Assembly: GCA_964577615.1 (NCBI GenBank)
Contig: CAZNZW010000011.1
Span: 1 to 58,844, forward strand
Length of the DNA: 58,844 nucleotides
Direction of reading: 5' to 3'
From: QNYZ01 sp964577615
GTDB taxonomy: Bacteria; Desulfobacterota; Desulfobacteria; Desulfobacterales; QNYZ01
Position 1 is the stretch's first letter. Every line of letters starts with the position of its first letter. Both the position numbers and the translations under genes were made by a program. A model generated the notes under the pieces. The model saw nothing but the letters and a program-made list of their open reading frames with translations, was not told where the DNA came from and ran no database searches. Positions 1 to 9,052 of the stretch are shown in pieces.

Positions 1-42
1 AGCCGAGGATCTGCGTTGATCATCACGGATATTTTATTATTA

Positions 43-153
43 TCACATACAAATTTTTTGAATTATAGACTCCAGAAATCCACCGCCAGGCGCATTGTCA
101 ACTTCATAAAAACTTTTAAGTATCATATCCGTCATTTCTTTGTGTTTAATCAT
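43..153 (-). pseudogene. GxxExxY-family gene remnant
   Basis: A 36-codon minus-strand reading frame starts MIKHKEMTDMILKSFYEV and continues with GGGFLES before a TGA. This matches the conserved N-terminus of the GxxExxY family (lysine-rich start, a ..FYEV.. helix, then G.GFLES), whose members are normally about 120-130 residues. Here the frame stops soon after FLES and a shift into AT-rich sequence follows, so the rest is lost. The flanks carry CCGCAGATTCACACAGAT-like and ATCAACGCAGATCC-like tracts of the kind often seen next to GxxExxY genes. The biochemical role of the family is not settled. Nothing else is recognisable in bases 1-250 apart from a short hairpin (ACCGG/CCGGT) after the next gene. 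Confidence 0.6.
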
Positions 154-250
154 AACCGGGGTTATCTGTGTGAATCTGCGGCTGAATAGTTACCCGCATA
201 GAATGACAGCCCCACCGGAAGAATCCGCCGGTTAAATCATATCTTAAAAA

Positions 251-1402
251 TCATGAGCGCTTCGGCACCTGAACAATGCGGGCCAGCTGATCCGTTAGAA
301 ACGTATCAAACCGGTCGTCGGCAAATGCCATGCGGACATCGACGACAACCAGCTCCAGCGGCAAAGCGCTCCGATGTCTCAGACGGACAAAATCTTTGGC
401 CGTAGTGGCCAGACAGTCCGCGCCGGCAGTCAGTGCCGCCCGGCCGACGGCTGCCAGATCGCCTTCCTGATACGCAAAATGGTCCGGAAAATCCCGATGG
501 CCGACAATTTTTCCGCTCATCTGGCGGATACCCTGCCGGAAAGACGCATTGCGCGCAATACCGGAAAAAGCGAATACCCGCCGCCGGGAAAATATTTCCG
601 GATCAGCAGGCCCCCTTCCCCCGCCGATGTCAACGGCTTCGGGGCGTTCGCCGGCCGGCAACCGCCCGACAATCCACGGCTGATGGACAGCATGAAAAAC
701 GGGTTTATCCCCAGCACCGGCACCTGCATCATCGGATATGCCCCCGGCTGAATCGGTCCGCGTCAGAACCACCGCATCGGCGCGCCGGACAGCGGCAGGG
801 GGTTCACGCAGAATGCCCCGGGGCAGCAGACGACCGTTTCCAAACGGCCGGCGGCCGTCCAGGAGCAGTATGTTGAGGTTTTTTTTCAGTTTTAAATGCT
901 GGAAACCATCGTCTAAAATGAGGACATCCGGCCGGAAGCGGTCAAGGGCCAGCTGTCCTGACCGATACCGGCTGCTGCCGACAATCACCGGAATACCGTC
1001 AAGGGCGGTGGCCAGCATGAACGGCTCATCCCCGGCCGTTTCGGGTGTCATCAACACGGTTCGCCCGTCGCTGACCACCCCGCCGCTGTGTTCGGCCCGG
1101 CCCCGATAGCCCCGGCTTAAAACAACCGCCGCATAGCCGTTACGACGACACAGCCGGGCCACATAAGCCGTCATGGGCGTTTTTCCCGTTCCCCCGGCCG
1201 ATAGATTCCCGATGGAAATAACCGTACAGGGCAGGGTCCGGACCGGCAGCCAGCCGCTGCGATACGCCCGACTGTGCAATTTCTGAACCCCTTTGTAGAC
1301 CGCGGCCAGGCCGGACAGGGCCGCCAGTATCGGCAGTCGGGCCACCGGCGGCCTGGCATCATTCCATACCTTTGTCTGGAGATAGCGGGTTATTTTTCCC
1401 AT
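251..1402 (-). CDS. lpxK: Tetraacyldisaccharide 4'-kinase LpxK
   Basis: Phosphorylates the 4' position of the tetraacyldisaccharide 1-phosphate to make lipid IVA at the inner face of the inner membrane. The 383-residue protein has a membrane-associated N-terminus (hydrophobic stretch about residues 23-36), the family's P-loop GNLSAGGTGKT at 65-75, and the conserved DDGFQH motif at 164-169. It is slightly longer than typical LpxK (325-350). It is the last gene of the minus-strand lipid A/export operon, 18 bases after lptG. The TGA lies at 251-253 and only a weak hairpin without a T-tract follows, so the transcript end is not clear. Identification is firm. Confidence 0.95.
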   Translation of the reverse strand: MGKITRYLQTKVWNDARPPVARLPILAALSGLAAVYKGVQKLHSRAYRSGWLPVRTLPCTVISIGNLSAGGTGKTPMTAYVARLCRRNGYAAVVLSRGYRGRAEHSGGVVSDGRTVLMTPETAGDEPFMLATALDGIPVIVGSSRYRSGQLALDRFRPDVLILDDGFQHLKLKKNLNILLLDGRRPFGNGRLLPRGILREPPAAVRRADAVVLTRTDSAGGISDDAGAGAGDKPVFHAVHQPWIVGRLPAGERPEAVDIGGGRGPADPEIFSRRRVFAFSGIARNASFRQGIRQMSGKIVGHRDFPDHFAYQEGDLAAVGRAALTAGADCLATTAKDFVRLRHRSALPLELVVVDVRMAFADDRFDTFLTDQLARIVQVPKRS

Positions 1403-1420
1403 GGCCGGTATTATTTCATC

Positions 1421-2497
1421 TCAGATGGCAAGGGCCAGCAGGTAAATGCCAAGAAACAGAAACAGTGCGTTGGTTGTCCAGGCCGCCACCACCGGCGGCA
1501 GAATTTCTCCATAGCCCAGGGAAACAAAAAGGCCATAGACGGTCCAGTAGAGAAACGCGAGAACAATGGCGGCCGCAACAATAACGGCAAGGCTCTCCCG
1601 GGACCGGATTTTTGCGGCAATCCCGGTACCCAGCAGGCCCATTAACAGACAGACAAAAGGGAAAGCCGCTTTGGTCTGCAGGTCAACCCGATACGGGGTG
1701 GCATCGTATCCTTCGGTCTCCACCTGGTCAATATACTGCCACAGTTCGGTAAACCCCATTTCCTCCGACCCCTTGACGACCCGGGTCAAATCCTCCGGTT
1801 TTAAATCAATGGGAACAACGATCCGGTCATGGGAAATCACATCGTATACATCTGTCTGGCGATTGTATTTTTGTTCCATGGCGTCTGTAATAACCCAGTC
1901 GGGCGCTTTGAAGCGGCCCGATTTGGCATCCAGCCGCCGGATCATATTAAAATCATCATCAAATTCGTAAACCACCAGCCCGAAAATACTCTTTTTCGCT
2001 GGATTATAGTAATCGATATGGATAATTTTTCGGTTTTCCCTGATCCAGATGTTGCGTTCCCGGGACGTATTTACCGATTTTTTTTTAACTTCCTCCAGCC
2101 ACATCCGATTGGCCCTGCTGATCGTGGAAGGAACAACGGCTTCGGAAAGGATGAAGAGGCTGACACCGAGAATTCCGCCGATCACCAGAACCGGTTTGAG
2201 GAGGTATAAAATGCCCACGCCGCTGCTGCGAAAAGCAATCAGTTCATTGTGCCGGTTCATCAGGCCGAACGCCACAACTACGGCGAGCAGAAGGCAGATC
2301 GGGATCATCTGGGCAGTAACAAATGGCAGTTTATACGCAAAATACGCCGCCACTTTTTGAAGCGGAATCTTGCTGGATATGAAGTTATCTATTTTTTCAA
2401 AAAAATCTACCACATAGTAAATCGATACGAGCGACCCCATCATGATCGCAAAAAGCTTGACGACTTCACGGATAATATAGCGGTTAATAATCGACAT
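1421..2497 (-). CDS. lptG: LPS export permease LptG
   Basis: One of the two integral membrane subunits of the LptB2FG transporter that extracts LPS from the inner membrane and passes it to the periplasmic LptC/A bridge. The 358 residues show the YjgP/YjgQ pattern: three N-terminal membrane helices (about 12-32, 59-79, 97-119), a periplasmic beta-rich region, and three C-terminal helices (about 275-355). The start MSIINRYIIREV is typical of the family. It follows lptF after a 42-base gap and precedes lpxK. The partner ATPase lptB and lptA/C are not in the window. Assignment as G rather than F rests on gene order and the shorter length. Confidence 0.9.
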   Translation of the reverse strand: MSIINRYIIREVVKLFAIMMGSLVSIYYVVDFFEKIDNFISSKIPLQKVAAYFAYKLPFVTAQMIPICLLLAVVVAFGLMNRHNELIAFRSSGVGILYLLKPVLVIGGILGVSLFILSEAVVPSTISRANRMWLEEVKKKSVNTSRERNIWIRENRKIIHIDYYNPAKKSIFGLVVYEFDDDFNMIRRLDAKSGRFKAPDWVITDAMEQKYNRQTDVYDVISHDRIVVPIDLKPEDLTRVVKGSEEMGFTELWQYIDQVETEGYDATPYRVDLQTKAAFPFVCLLMGLLGTGIAAKIRSRESLAVIVAAAIVLAFLYWTVYGLFVSLGYGEILPPVVAAWTTNALFLFLGIYLLALAI

Positions 2498-2539
2498 GAC
2501 AGTTTCCCCAAGCGGGCGATGTTTCAGCCGCAGCCGGTC

Positions 2540-3697
2540 TCATTGGGATACCCGGGTACGCTGGCGACGCCTGAAATAAAGAGTCCGGTTATCCGCGGAA
2601 CGATAAAAGAAATAGGCGGCAATCAACAGGGTAACGATATTGGGCACCCACATGCCGATGGCCGGCGGATAGAGGCCCGCCTCTCCAAATACCTTGCCGG
2701 CCGACATAAGGGCATAATTGACAAACAGGAACAGCATGCCCAGCCCCAGCCCGAAAGATTTCCTCAGCCCGCTGGCCAGCACCCCCAGAGGAACGGCGAG
2801 CAACCCCAGCGAGACACATGTCAGGGGAATGGCAAACTTGTTGTAGTACGTAATCAGAATCGAATAATAATGCGAATCCTTTTTCTTGGCCTGGCGCAGA
2901 TAATCATGCAATTCTGCCAGATTCATCTCTTTTCGCCGCTTGCTGTGCTTCTTTGGTTTGGCCACCGCGGCCATTTTCATGTCCAGCCGTAATTCATAAA
3001 CGCCGAATTTAATCGAATTGACCGTCCGGGAACCGATATTGACTTGATTCAGCGTACCGTTAAACAATCGGGCGCGGGTTACCAGACTCTTCTTTTCGGT
3101 GATCAGAATGGCCCGGGGCGCCACGATTGTCACCACCCGGTGTTTGTTGCGGCGATCTTCGATGAAAACGTCCTTAAGGTCACCGGTTCTCTTGTCGATG
3201 CGATTCACATAGATGGTCACGCCGGCAAAATCATCGTTAAACTGTCGCGCCTTGAGGCCGATGTTGAGATTGGATGCCGCCACTTCATAGGTCAGTTTTT
3301 TCAAGCCGAACCGGCCCCAGAGCAGGCCGTAGGCTGACATGTAGAAAGCCAGCAGCGTACCCATCAGGCTGAAGACCATCACCGGCGCCAGCAGTTTGTA
3401 TATGCTGATACCGCCGGCACGCAGGGCAATAATCTCATTATCGCCGGACATCCGTAAAAAGGTCAGCAGCACGCTCAGCATGACGGCAATGGGAATGACA
3501 TACACCAGGAAAAACGGGATAAAATAGGCGATCATGCGCAGAATCGTTCCCACGCCCACATGGTAATTGACGACCATATCGGTGATCACCATGATCTTGG
3601 TCATCAGGAAAACAAAAGTGAAGAAAACGATATTGAGGCCAAAGGGCGGCAGCATTTCCCTGAAAATATAACGATTGATAATGGAGTTGACTTTCAT
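2540..3697 (-). CDS. lptF: LPS export permease LptF
   Basis: Second permease of the LptB2FG LPS extraction complex, homologous to the next gene. The chosen ATG at 3695-3697 overlaps the msbA stop codon (ATGA), giving 385 residues that begin MKVNSIINRYIFREM; a longer frame reaching 3769 would run into msbA and has no family-like sequence. Three N-terminal and three C-terminal membrane helices flank a periplasmic jellyroll region. The ATGA overlap implies translational coupling of the two LPS transport steps: MsbA flips lipid A-core, and LptFG then extracts it. F versus G is decided by order and by the closer resemblance of the N-terminus to LptF. Confidence 0.9.
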   Translation of the reverse strand: MKVNSIINRYIFREMLPPFGLNIVFFTFVFLMTKIMVITDMVVNYHVGVGTILRMIAYFIPFFLVYVIPIAVMLSVLLTFLRMSGDNEIIALRAGGISIYKLLAPVMVFSLMGTLLAFYMSAYGLLWGRFGLKKLTYEVAASNLNIGLKARQFNDDFAGVTIYVNRIDKRTGDLKDVFIEDRRNKHRVVTIVAPRAILITEKKSLVTRARLFNGTLNQVNIGSRTVNSIKFGVYELRLDMKMAAVAKPKKHSKRRKEMNLAELHDYLRQAKKKDSHYYSILITYYNKFAIPLTCVSLGLLAVPLGVLASGLRKSFGLGLGMLFLFVNYALMSAGKVFGEAGLYPPAIGMWVPNIVTLLIAAYFFYRSADNRTLYFRRRQRTRVSQ

Positions 3698-5493
3698 GTC
3701 CGATCCCCGCCGGCCGCATCCCCGGCCGCGCTGCCGTTCATTATCTCCTTGGAAGACTGGAGCCGGCACAGGTTGTAATAGGCGCCCTGCCGGGCCAGCA
3801 GCTCTTCATGGGTGCCCGTCTCCGCAATCCGGCCGGCATCCACAACGACAATCCGATCGGCATACCGGACCGTTGACAGCCGGTGGGCAATAATGAAAGT
3901 GGTCCGGCCCCGCATGAGGTTCTCAAGCGCTTTTTGTACCAGCTGCTCGGATTCCGAGTCCAGTGAAGACGTGGCTTCATCGAGAATCAGAATCGGCGCA
4001 TCCTTTAAAAGCGCCCGGGCAATGCACAGACGCTGTTTTTCACCCCCGGAAAGACGATCGCCGAGTTCCCCGATCGACGTCTGGTATCCATCCGGGAACT
4101 GAGTGACAAAACGATCGGCATAGGCTGCCCGGGCGGCGTCCCGGATCTGTGCGGTTGTTGCTTCCCGCCTGCCGTAGGCAATATTGTTATGCACTGAATC
4201 GTTGAATAAAAGCGGCTCCTGGGTCACGATGGCGATCTGTCTGCGTAGGGATGCCAGGGACACCTGCCGGATATCCTGCCCATCGATTGATATCACCCCC
4301 TGGGTGGCATCAAAAAACCGGGGGATCAGATTCACCAGGGTGGTTTTCCCGCCGCCGCTGGCGCCGACCAGGGCGAGGATCTCACCTGGATGGACATCCA
4401 GATTGATCCCGCTGAGTATCGTTTCATCCGGCTTGTAGGCAAACGAAACATTTTTGAAAGTAATCCGGTGAGGGCCGTCCGGCACGATGGTCGGGGCGGC
4501 AGCGTCTTTGATTTCGGACGGGTGTTCGATGATATCAAATACCCGGCTCGCCGCCGCCATGCCCTGCTGAATCGTATTGTTAAACTTGCTCAATCGGCGT
4601 ACCGGATCGTACAGCAGCAGCACCGCCGCGATAAAAGAGGTAAACGTGCCGACCGTCTGGTTGCCGGCAATCACCTGGTGCCCGCCGAACCAGATAATAA
4701 ACGCAATGCCGAGACCGCCCAGAAAATCCATCACCGGCGTCGACAAAGACCGGACGATCACCTGTTTCATCTGGTTCCTGAACAGATCAGCGGATTTGAC
4801 ATTGAATCGTTTTTTTTCGTAGTTTTCCATGCCAAAGGCTTTGACAATTTTACTGGCGGCAAATGTTTCGAACAAAAACGCACTCAAATCCGCCATGGAC
4901 GCCTGGTAGCCGGTACTGTAGCGCCGAATCCGGCGGCCGAATTCGGTGATGGGGTAAAGCGCGACAGGCAGGACAACCGTGGCGGCAAGGGCCAGCTTCC
5001 AGTCCTGGAAAAAGATGTAGCCCACCAGCCCCAGCGCCATGACGGCGTCTTTGACAACACCCGTCATGGCATCGGATATCATCTCTCGGACAATACTGAC
5101 GTCATGGGTAATCCGCGACATCAGCGCCCCGGTCTGCTCCCTGTGAAAAAAAGAAAGCGGCAGGTCCTGAATACGGCTGTAAAGCTGGTTGCGCAGCCGC
5201 ATGACGATTTTTTCCCCCACATACTTCATCAGATATGCCTGATAATACATGGCAATGCCGCCGATCAGAAAAAGAGCGATAACGGCCAGGGGAATCAGGT
5301 TCAGCGCCCGCGTGTCCTTGCTGAAAAACACATCGTCCATGACATGTTTCAAGACATAGGGGATGGCCACCTGCCGGGCAGCAACCATAACCATGGCCAC
5401 GATCGCAAAAAATATACGCACCCGGTGGCCTTTTACCATCCGCAGCAGATGCGTGATCCGTCTCCGGGTGATCTGATCAATCACTATTGGCAT
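3694..5493 (-). CDS. msbA: Lipid A-core flippase MsbA (ABC exporter)
   Basis: Half-transporter of the ABC exporter class that flips lipid A-core across the inner membrane. With the start at ATG 5491-5493 (MPIVIDQITRRR, preceded by an AGAGAAAG ribosome site) it has 599 residues. A GTG at 5547 would extend it by 18 residues of low-complexity sequence and is less likely. Six membrane helices are followed by an ATPase domain with Walker A GASGGGKT (about 377-384), signature LSGGEKQR (481-488) and Walker B ILILDEATSS (about 501-510). Its place between lpxB and lptF supports MsbA over other type I exporters. No waaA/kdtA gene, often the neighbour, is present. Confidence 0.93.
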   Translation of the reverse strand: MPIVIDQITRRRITHLLRMVKGHRVRIFFAIVAMVMVAARQVAIPYVLKHVMDDVFFSKDTRALNLIPLAVIALFLIGGIAMYYQAYLMKYVGEKIVMRLRNQLYSRIQDLPLSFFHREQTGALMSRITHDVSIVREMISDAMTGVVKDAVMALGLVGYIFFQDWKLALAATVVLPVALYPITEFGRRIRRYSTGYQASMADLSAFLFETFAASKIVKAFGMENYEKKRFNVKSADLFRNQMKQVIVRSLSTPVMDFLGGLGIAFIIWFGGHQVIAGNQTVGTFTSFIAAVLLLYDPVRRLSKFNNTIQQGMAAASRVFDIIEHPSEIKDAAAPTIVPDGPHRITFKNVSFAYKPDETILSGINLDVHPGEILALVGASGGGKTTLVNLIPRFFDATQGVISIDGQDIRQVSLASLRRQIAIVTQEPLLFNDSVHNNIAYGRREATTAQIRDAARAAYADRFVTQFPDGYQTSIGELGDRLSGGEKQRLCIARALLKDAPILILDEATSSLDSESEQLVQKALENLMRGRTTFIIAHRLSTVRYADRIVVVDAGRIAETGTHEELLARQGAYYNLCRLQSSKEIMNGSAAGDAAGGDRT

Positions 5494-5569
5494 GGGTTTC
5501 TTTCTCTTCACATACGCTTTAACGTTCTCCGGCCAGCCGGAGACCACCGGCCCTGTTCAGGGCCACAGA

Positions 5570-6730
5570 CTATTTTGTCATACCTTCCGTTACCCGCCGT
5601 CGATTTATCATCGCCGCCGCAATTTCCGCGACCCGGCGTCCGGCCCCGCCGGTACCGAGTTTTTTCTTCACGTCTGCCAGCTCCCGCCGAATCGAATCCA
5701 GGCGACCCGGCGTTTTGAGCATATCCACCGTCTGCCCGGCAATAGTGGCCGGCAACGCATCTTTCTGGATCAATTCGGGGACAACTTTTTTACCTGCCAC
5801 CAGGTTGACCAGACTGATACTGTTGACCCGAATCATCATGCGCCCCAGGAGATAGCTGACGGGAGACACCCGGTAGATCACCACCATGGGCGTCCCGGCG
5901 ATGGCGGCTTCCAGGGTAACGGTCCCGGATGCGGCAATCACCATATGACACCGGGGAAAAATTGATCGCGCGCCGCCCGAAACGATTTCGCAGACATCGG
6001 TCAGACGCCGTTCATTCACCATGTCTTTTGCAGAGGCCCGCTGTTTTTCGTCTGCCGGCGCAATAAGAAACCGCGCCCGGGTAAAATCACGCCGGATCAA
6101 AGGGATACTGTCGAGCATGACAGGGAGGTGACGCGCCACTTCCTGTCCCCGCGATCCCGGCAACAGGCCGATAACGGGGAAAGGTCCGTCGTCCGGCTTA
6201 ACAGGCCGGGGCCAGGGGTGATCAAGCAGTGGATGACCCACGTAGGTTGCGGTTACATTATTGGCCTCAAAAAACCGGGCTTCAAACGGAAAAATAACGG
6301 CCATATGGTCGACCCGTTTTCGGATCGTCCGGATCCGGCCGGTCCGCCAGGCCCAGATCTGCGGGCTGATATAATACAAAACAGGGATGTGGAATGATTG
6401 GGCCACCCGTGCCAGGCGCAGGTTAAAATCGGGGAAATCAATCAGGATCACCAGATCGGGGCGGCGGTTGCCAAGTGCCTGTTTAAGCACCCGATGGGCA
6501 GCCAGGATCGGCCGGACATGGGTCAGTACTTCGGTGAGTCCCACCACACTGACCCGGGCCGCATCAACGAGAAGCTGCACGCCCGCCGCTGCCAGGGCCG
6601 CGCCGCCCATCCCGAAAAAGTCAATCGGCAATCCGGACTGCCGCATGGCGCAAACGACTTCGGCGCCGTGAAGGTCTCCGGATACTTCGCCGGCAACGAT
6701 CATCACCTGTATGGGTTGATTCGCCCTCAC
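5570..6730 (-). CDS. lpxB: Lipid-A-disaccharide synthase LpxB
   Basis: Glycosyltransferase (GT19) that condenses UDP-diacylglucosamine with lipid X to form the beta-1,6 disaccharide of lipid A. The 386 residues begin with the family signature VMIVAGEVSGDLHG and contain the conserved SPQIWAWR and GLLPGSRGQE segments. The start is a GTG at 6730 preceded by an AAGGG-like site; an in-frame ATG lies at codon 10 just before the conserved strand and is an alternative. Its substrate lipid X needs LpxH, LpxI or LpxG, none of which is in this operon. It lies 76 bases before msbA's ATG. Confidence 0.94.
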   Translation of the reverse strand: MRANQPIQVMIVAGEVSGDLHGAEVVCAMRQSGLPIDFFGMGGAALAAAGVQLLVDAARVSVVGLTEVLTHVRPILAAHRVLKQALGNRRPDLVILIDFPDFNLRLARVAQSFHIPVLYYISPQIWAWRTGRIRTIRKRVDHMAVIFPFEARFFEANNVTATYVGHPLLDHPWPRPVKPDDGPFPVIGLLPGSRGQEVARHLPVMLDSIPLIRRDFTRARFLIAPADEKQRASAKDMVNERRLTDVCEIVSGGARSIFPRCHMVIAASGTVTLEAAIAGTPMVVIYRVSPVSYLLGRMMIRVNSISLVNLVAGKKVVPELIQKDALPATIAGQTVDMLKTPGRLDSIRRELADVKKKLGTGGAGRRVAEIAAAMINRRRVTEGMTK

Positions 6731-6794
6731 CCGTCACCCTTTCTCCTGGTGAACCGGCAACGCGAAGTATCGCAACACTACAACCATTATGGCA

Positions 6795-7781
6795 TCAGGG
6801 CGTTTCATCATCCGACTCCATCAGCCGATGCGTGTTGGCCTCAATCTGCGCAACAATGTTCAAGGCCACGGCCAGGGCATTGCGTCCCGCTTCCCCTGGT
6901 ACTTTGGATGTTTCCCGGTGATAAACCGATCGGACAAAAGACTTCAGTTCCGCGTCCAGAGGATCCTCGTGGTCAAAACGATGACTGCTGATCTGCATGC
7001 CGGGAATCAGATGGGGGCTGTCGGAATCGCCCTTTTTAACCGTGATAATCTCACGTTCGGCGAAATCCACGGCAATATAGGCGTTTTTCTGGAACAACCG
7101 GATCTTGCGCTGGTTTTTCATCGATACCCGGCTGGTAGTGACATTGGCCACGCATCCATTTTCAAACTCCAGACGGGCATTGGCAATGTCGACCCGCTCG
7201 CTGATCACGGCAACGCCGGACGCACGGATTTCCTTGATATCGCAACCGATGAAATTCAACAGCAGATCAATATCATGGATCATGAGATCCAGGACAACGC
7301 TGACATCCAGCGCCCGGTCTTTAAACAGGCTCAGGCGGTGGGATTCGATGAACATGGGCTGATCTATGACATCGGCCAGGGCAATCACCGCCGGGTTGAA
7401 CCGTTCCAGATGGCCCACCTGAATAATCAGGCCCTTGTCGCCGGCCAGGGCAATTAAGTCGTCGGCTTCCGCCAGACTGGCCGTAATCGGCTTTTCGATA
7501 AATGTATCAACGCCCCGGGTCAGAAAATCACGACTGATTGTAAAGTGCCGGGGGGTTGGCGTCACGATACTGACCGCATCCACCCGGCCGAAAAGCTCCT
7601 CATAGCGCGTGTAACTTTGCGTATGCAGCCCATCGGCGACCTTTCTCGCCCGGACCGGATCAATATCCACCACGCCCACAAGGTCGACATCCGGCATTTT
7701 CGCATACTTTTCAGCATGAAATTTTCCCAGATATCCCACGCCGATAACGCCGATGCGCAGCCTGCCCCTGAATCGATTCAT
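6795..7781 (-). CDS. Gfo/Idh/MocA-family sugar oxidoreductase in the lipid A operon
   Basis: NAD(P)-dependent sugar dehydrogenase of 328 residues with an N-terminal Rossmann fold (IGVIGVGYLGKFHA near residues 10-23), the EKPIT motif of the family (about residue 95) and a conserved GHLERFNP segment. It sits between lpxA and lpxB, 21 bases after lpxA and 64 before lpxB. Known precedent: GnnA, which oxidises C3 of UDP-GlcNAc so that the aminotransferase GnnB can make UDP-GlcNAc3N, which LpxA then acylates to give amide-linked lipid A. Inference: this gene may do the GnnA step. Against it, no GnnB-type aminotransferase is in the window and similar genes occur in delta lpx clusters without proof of function. 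The family assignment is firm; the substrate is a guess. Confidence 0.85.
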   Translation of the reverse strand: MNRFRGRLRIGVIGVGYLGKFHAEKYAKMPDVDLVGVVDIDPVRARKVADGLHTQSYTRYEELFGRVDAVSIVTPTPRHFTISRDFLTRGVDTFIEKPITASLAEADDLIALAGDKGLIIQVGHLERFNPAVIALADVIDQPMFIESHRLSLFKDRALDVSVVLDLMIHDIDLLLNFIGCDIKEIRASGVAVISERVDIANARLEFENGCVANVTTSRVSMKNQRKIRLFQKNAYIAVDFAEREIITVKKGDSDSPHLIPGMQISSHRFDHEDPLDAELKSFVRSVYHRETSKVPGEAGRNALAVALNIVAQIEANTHRLMESDDETP

Positions 7782-7802
7782 CTTTATCGCCTTATTTACC
7801 GT

Positions 7803-8573
7803 CTAACGGGTAATCCCCCGCCGGGATTCCTTGATGAAATCGATCAACGCCATCACTTCGGGGTTGGGTTCAATTTCTGCGCCCACCCGCTCAATCGCTT
7901 CATTCAGCGTCAGTCCAATTCGAAAAAATATCCGATAGGCCCGTTTGAGGGCCAGCAGGGTGTCTTTTGAAAACCCGTGCCGTTTGAGCCCCACCTTGTT
8001 CAAGCCATGCAGTTTCGCCCGGTCCCCGGCGGCGATCACATAGGGCGGGACATCTTTGACAACGGCGGACTTCCCGCCCACATAGGCAAACGCCCCGATC
8101 CGGACAAATTGATGGACAGCCACCAGCCCCCCGATGGTGGCATAATCGTCACAGGTGATATGCCCGGCCAGGGTGGCGTTATTGGCCATGATCACCCCTT
8201 TGCCGGTTTTGCAGTCATGGGCGACATGGGTATAGGCCATCAGAAAATTGTCTTCCCCGACATCCGTGATCCCGCCACCGAACGCGGTGCCGCGATTGAG
8301 TGTGGCAAATTCCCGGATCACCGTCCGGCTGCCGACTTTGAGCCAGGTTTTTTCGCCCTTGTATTTCAGGGCCTGAGGGGCCGCGCCAACCGACGCGTGA
8401 TCAAAAATATGACAATCTTTTCCAATATCCGTATAGCGGTCAACGGTAACGTGGGAACCGACTACCGTGCCCGCTCCAATGGTGACATGTTCCCGGACAA
8501 TCGAATAGGGACCGATGCTGACCGTCGAATCCAGGTCCGCTTTCTTGTCAATAATTGCTGTCTGATGTATCAT
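7803..8573 (-). CDS. lpxA: UDP-GlcNAc (or GlcNAc3N) acyltransferase LpxA
   Basis: First acyltransferase of lipid A synthesis: moves a 3-hydroxyacyl chain from ACP to position 3 of UDP-GlcNAc. The 256 residues form a left-handed beta-helix of hexapeptide repeats with a helical C-terminus. The catalytic His in AHDC is residue 119, equivalent to E. coli His125. The position equal to the E. coli hydrocarbon-ruler residue Gly173 is Gly (in VGG), which by family knowledge allows long (C14-like) chains rather than C10. The ATG overlaps the fabZ stop (ATGA), so translation is coupled. Whether the acceptor is a 3-amino sugar depends on the neighbouring oxidoreductase and cannot be decided here. Confidence 0.95.
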   Translation of the reverse strand: MIHQTAIIDKKADLDSTVSIGPYSIVREHVTIGAGTVVGSHVTVDRYTDIGKDCHIFDHASVGAAPQALKYKGEKTWLKVGSRTVIREFATLNRGTAFGGGITDVGEDNFLMAYTHVAHDCKTGKGVIMANNATLAGHITCDDYATIGGLVAVHQFVRIGAFAYVGGKSAVVKDVPPYVIAAGDRAKLHGLNKVGLKRHGFSKDTLLALKRAYRIFFRIGLTLNEAIERVGAEIEPNPEVMALIDFIKESRRGITR

Positions 8574-9019
8574 TTCTTGGTTCCAATCGCTGCCATCATT
8601 TTTGCTTCTGCCACTAAAACCCCGTCCACCTTGGCTGTGCCCGCCATCTTGGCGGCCGTCGACCGGATCCTTAACAATTCAATTTCCAATACCAGCTGAT
8701 CGCCCGGCACAACCTGTTTTCGGAACCGGACATGATCAATGGCTGTAAAATAAAAGGTCATCGCTTTTCTGTTTTCTTCCGGCATTGATTCGCTGGCCAG
8801 AACACCGCCCGCCTGCGCCATGGCCTCCACGATGAGAACGCCGGGCATAATGGGTTCGTCAGGGAAATGTCCCGTAAAAAACGGTTCATTGATCGTTACG
8901 TTTTTAATCGCCGTTACCTTCTTGCCGGGAACCAGCGATACGATCCGGTCGATCAGCAGAAAGGGATAGCGATGCGGCAGACGTGCCATAATCTGAAGGA
9001 TATCATATTTTTTATTCAT
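8570..9019 (-). CDS. fabZ: 3-hydroxyacyl-ACP dehydratase FabZ
   Basis: Hot-dog-fold dehydratase converting 3-hydroxyacyl-ACP to trans-2-enoyl-ACP in fatty acid elongation. It competes with LpxA and LpxD for the same 3-hydroxyacyl-ACP pool, which explains its conserved place between lpxD and lpxA. The 149 residues contain the catalytic pair His51 in GHFPDEPIMPG and Glu65 in VEAMAQ. The reading frame starts at ATG 9017-9019 and ends in an ATGA overlap with lpxA, 33 bases after lpxD. Length and motifs are normal for the family. Confidence 0.96.
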   Translation of the reverse strand: MNKKYDILQIMARLPHRYPFLLIDRIVSLVPGKKVTAIKNVTINEPFFTGHFPDEPIMPGVLIVEAMAQAGGVLASESMPEENRKAMTFYFTAIDHVRFRKQVVPGDQLVLEIELLRIRSTAAKMAGTAKVDGVLVAEAKMMAAIGTKK

Positions 9020-9052
9020 GCCGTTCTGCTTTCCTGATATAGTATTCGCATT

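Noticed and set aside
2249..2992. Long plus-strand frames inside the minus-strand envelope operon (for example 2249-2992, 4390-5718, 9269-10615)
   Set aside because: They are antisense shadows of GC-rich genes (lptF/lptG, msbA, lpxD/skp) with His/Arg/Pro-rich compositions and no ribosome sites.
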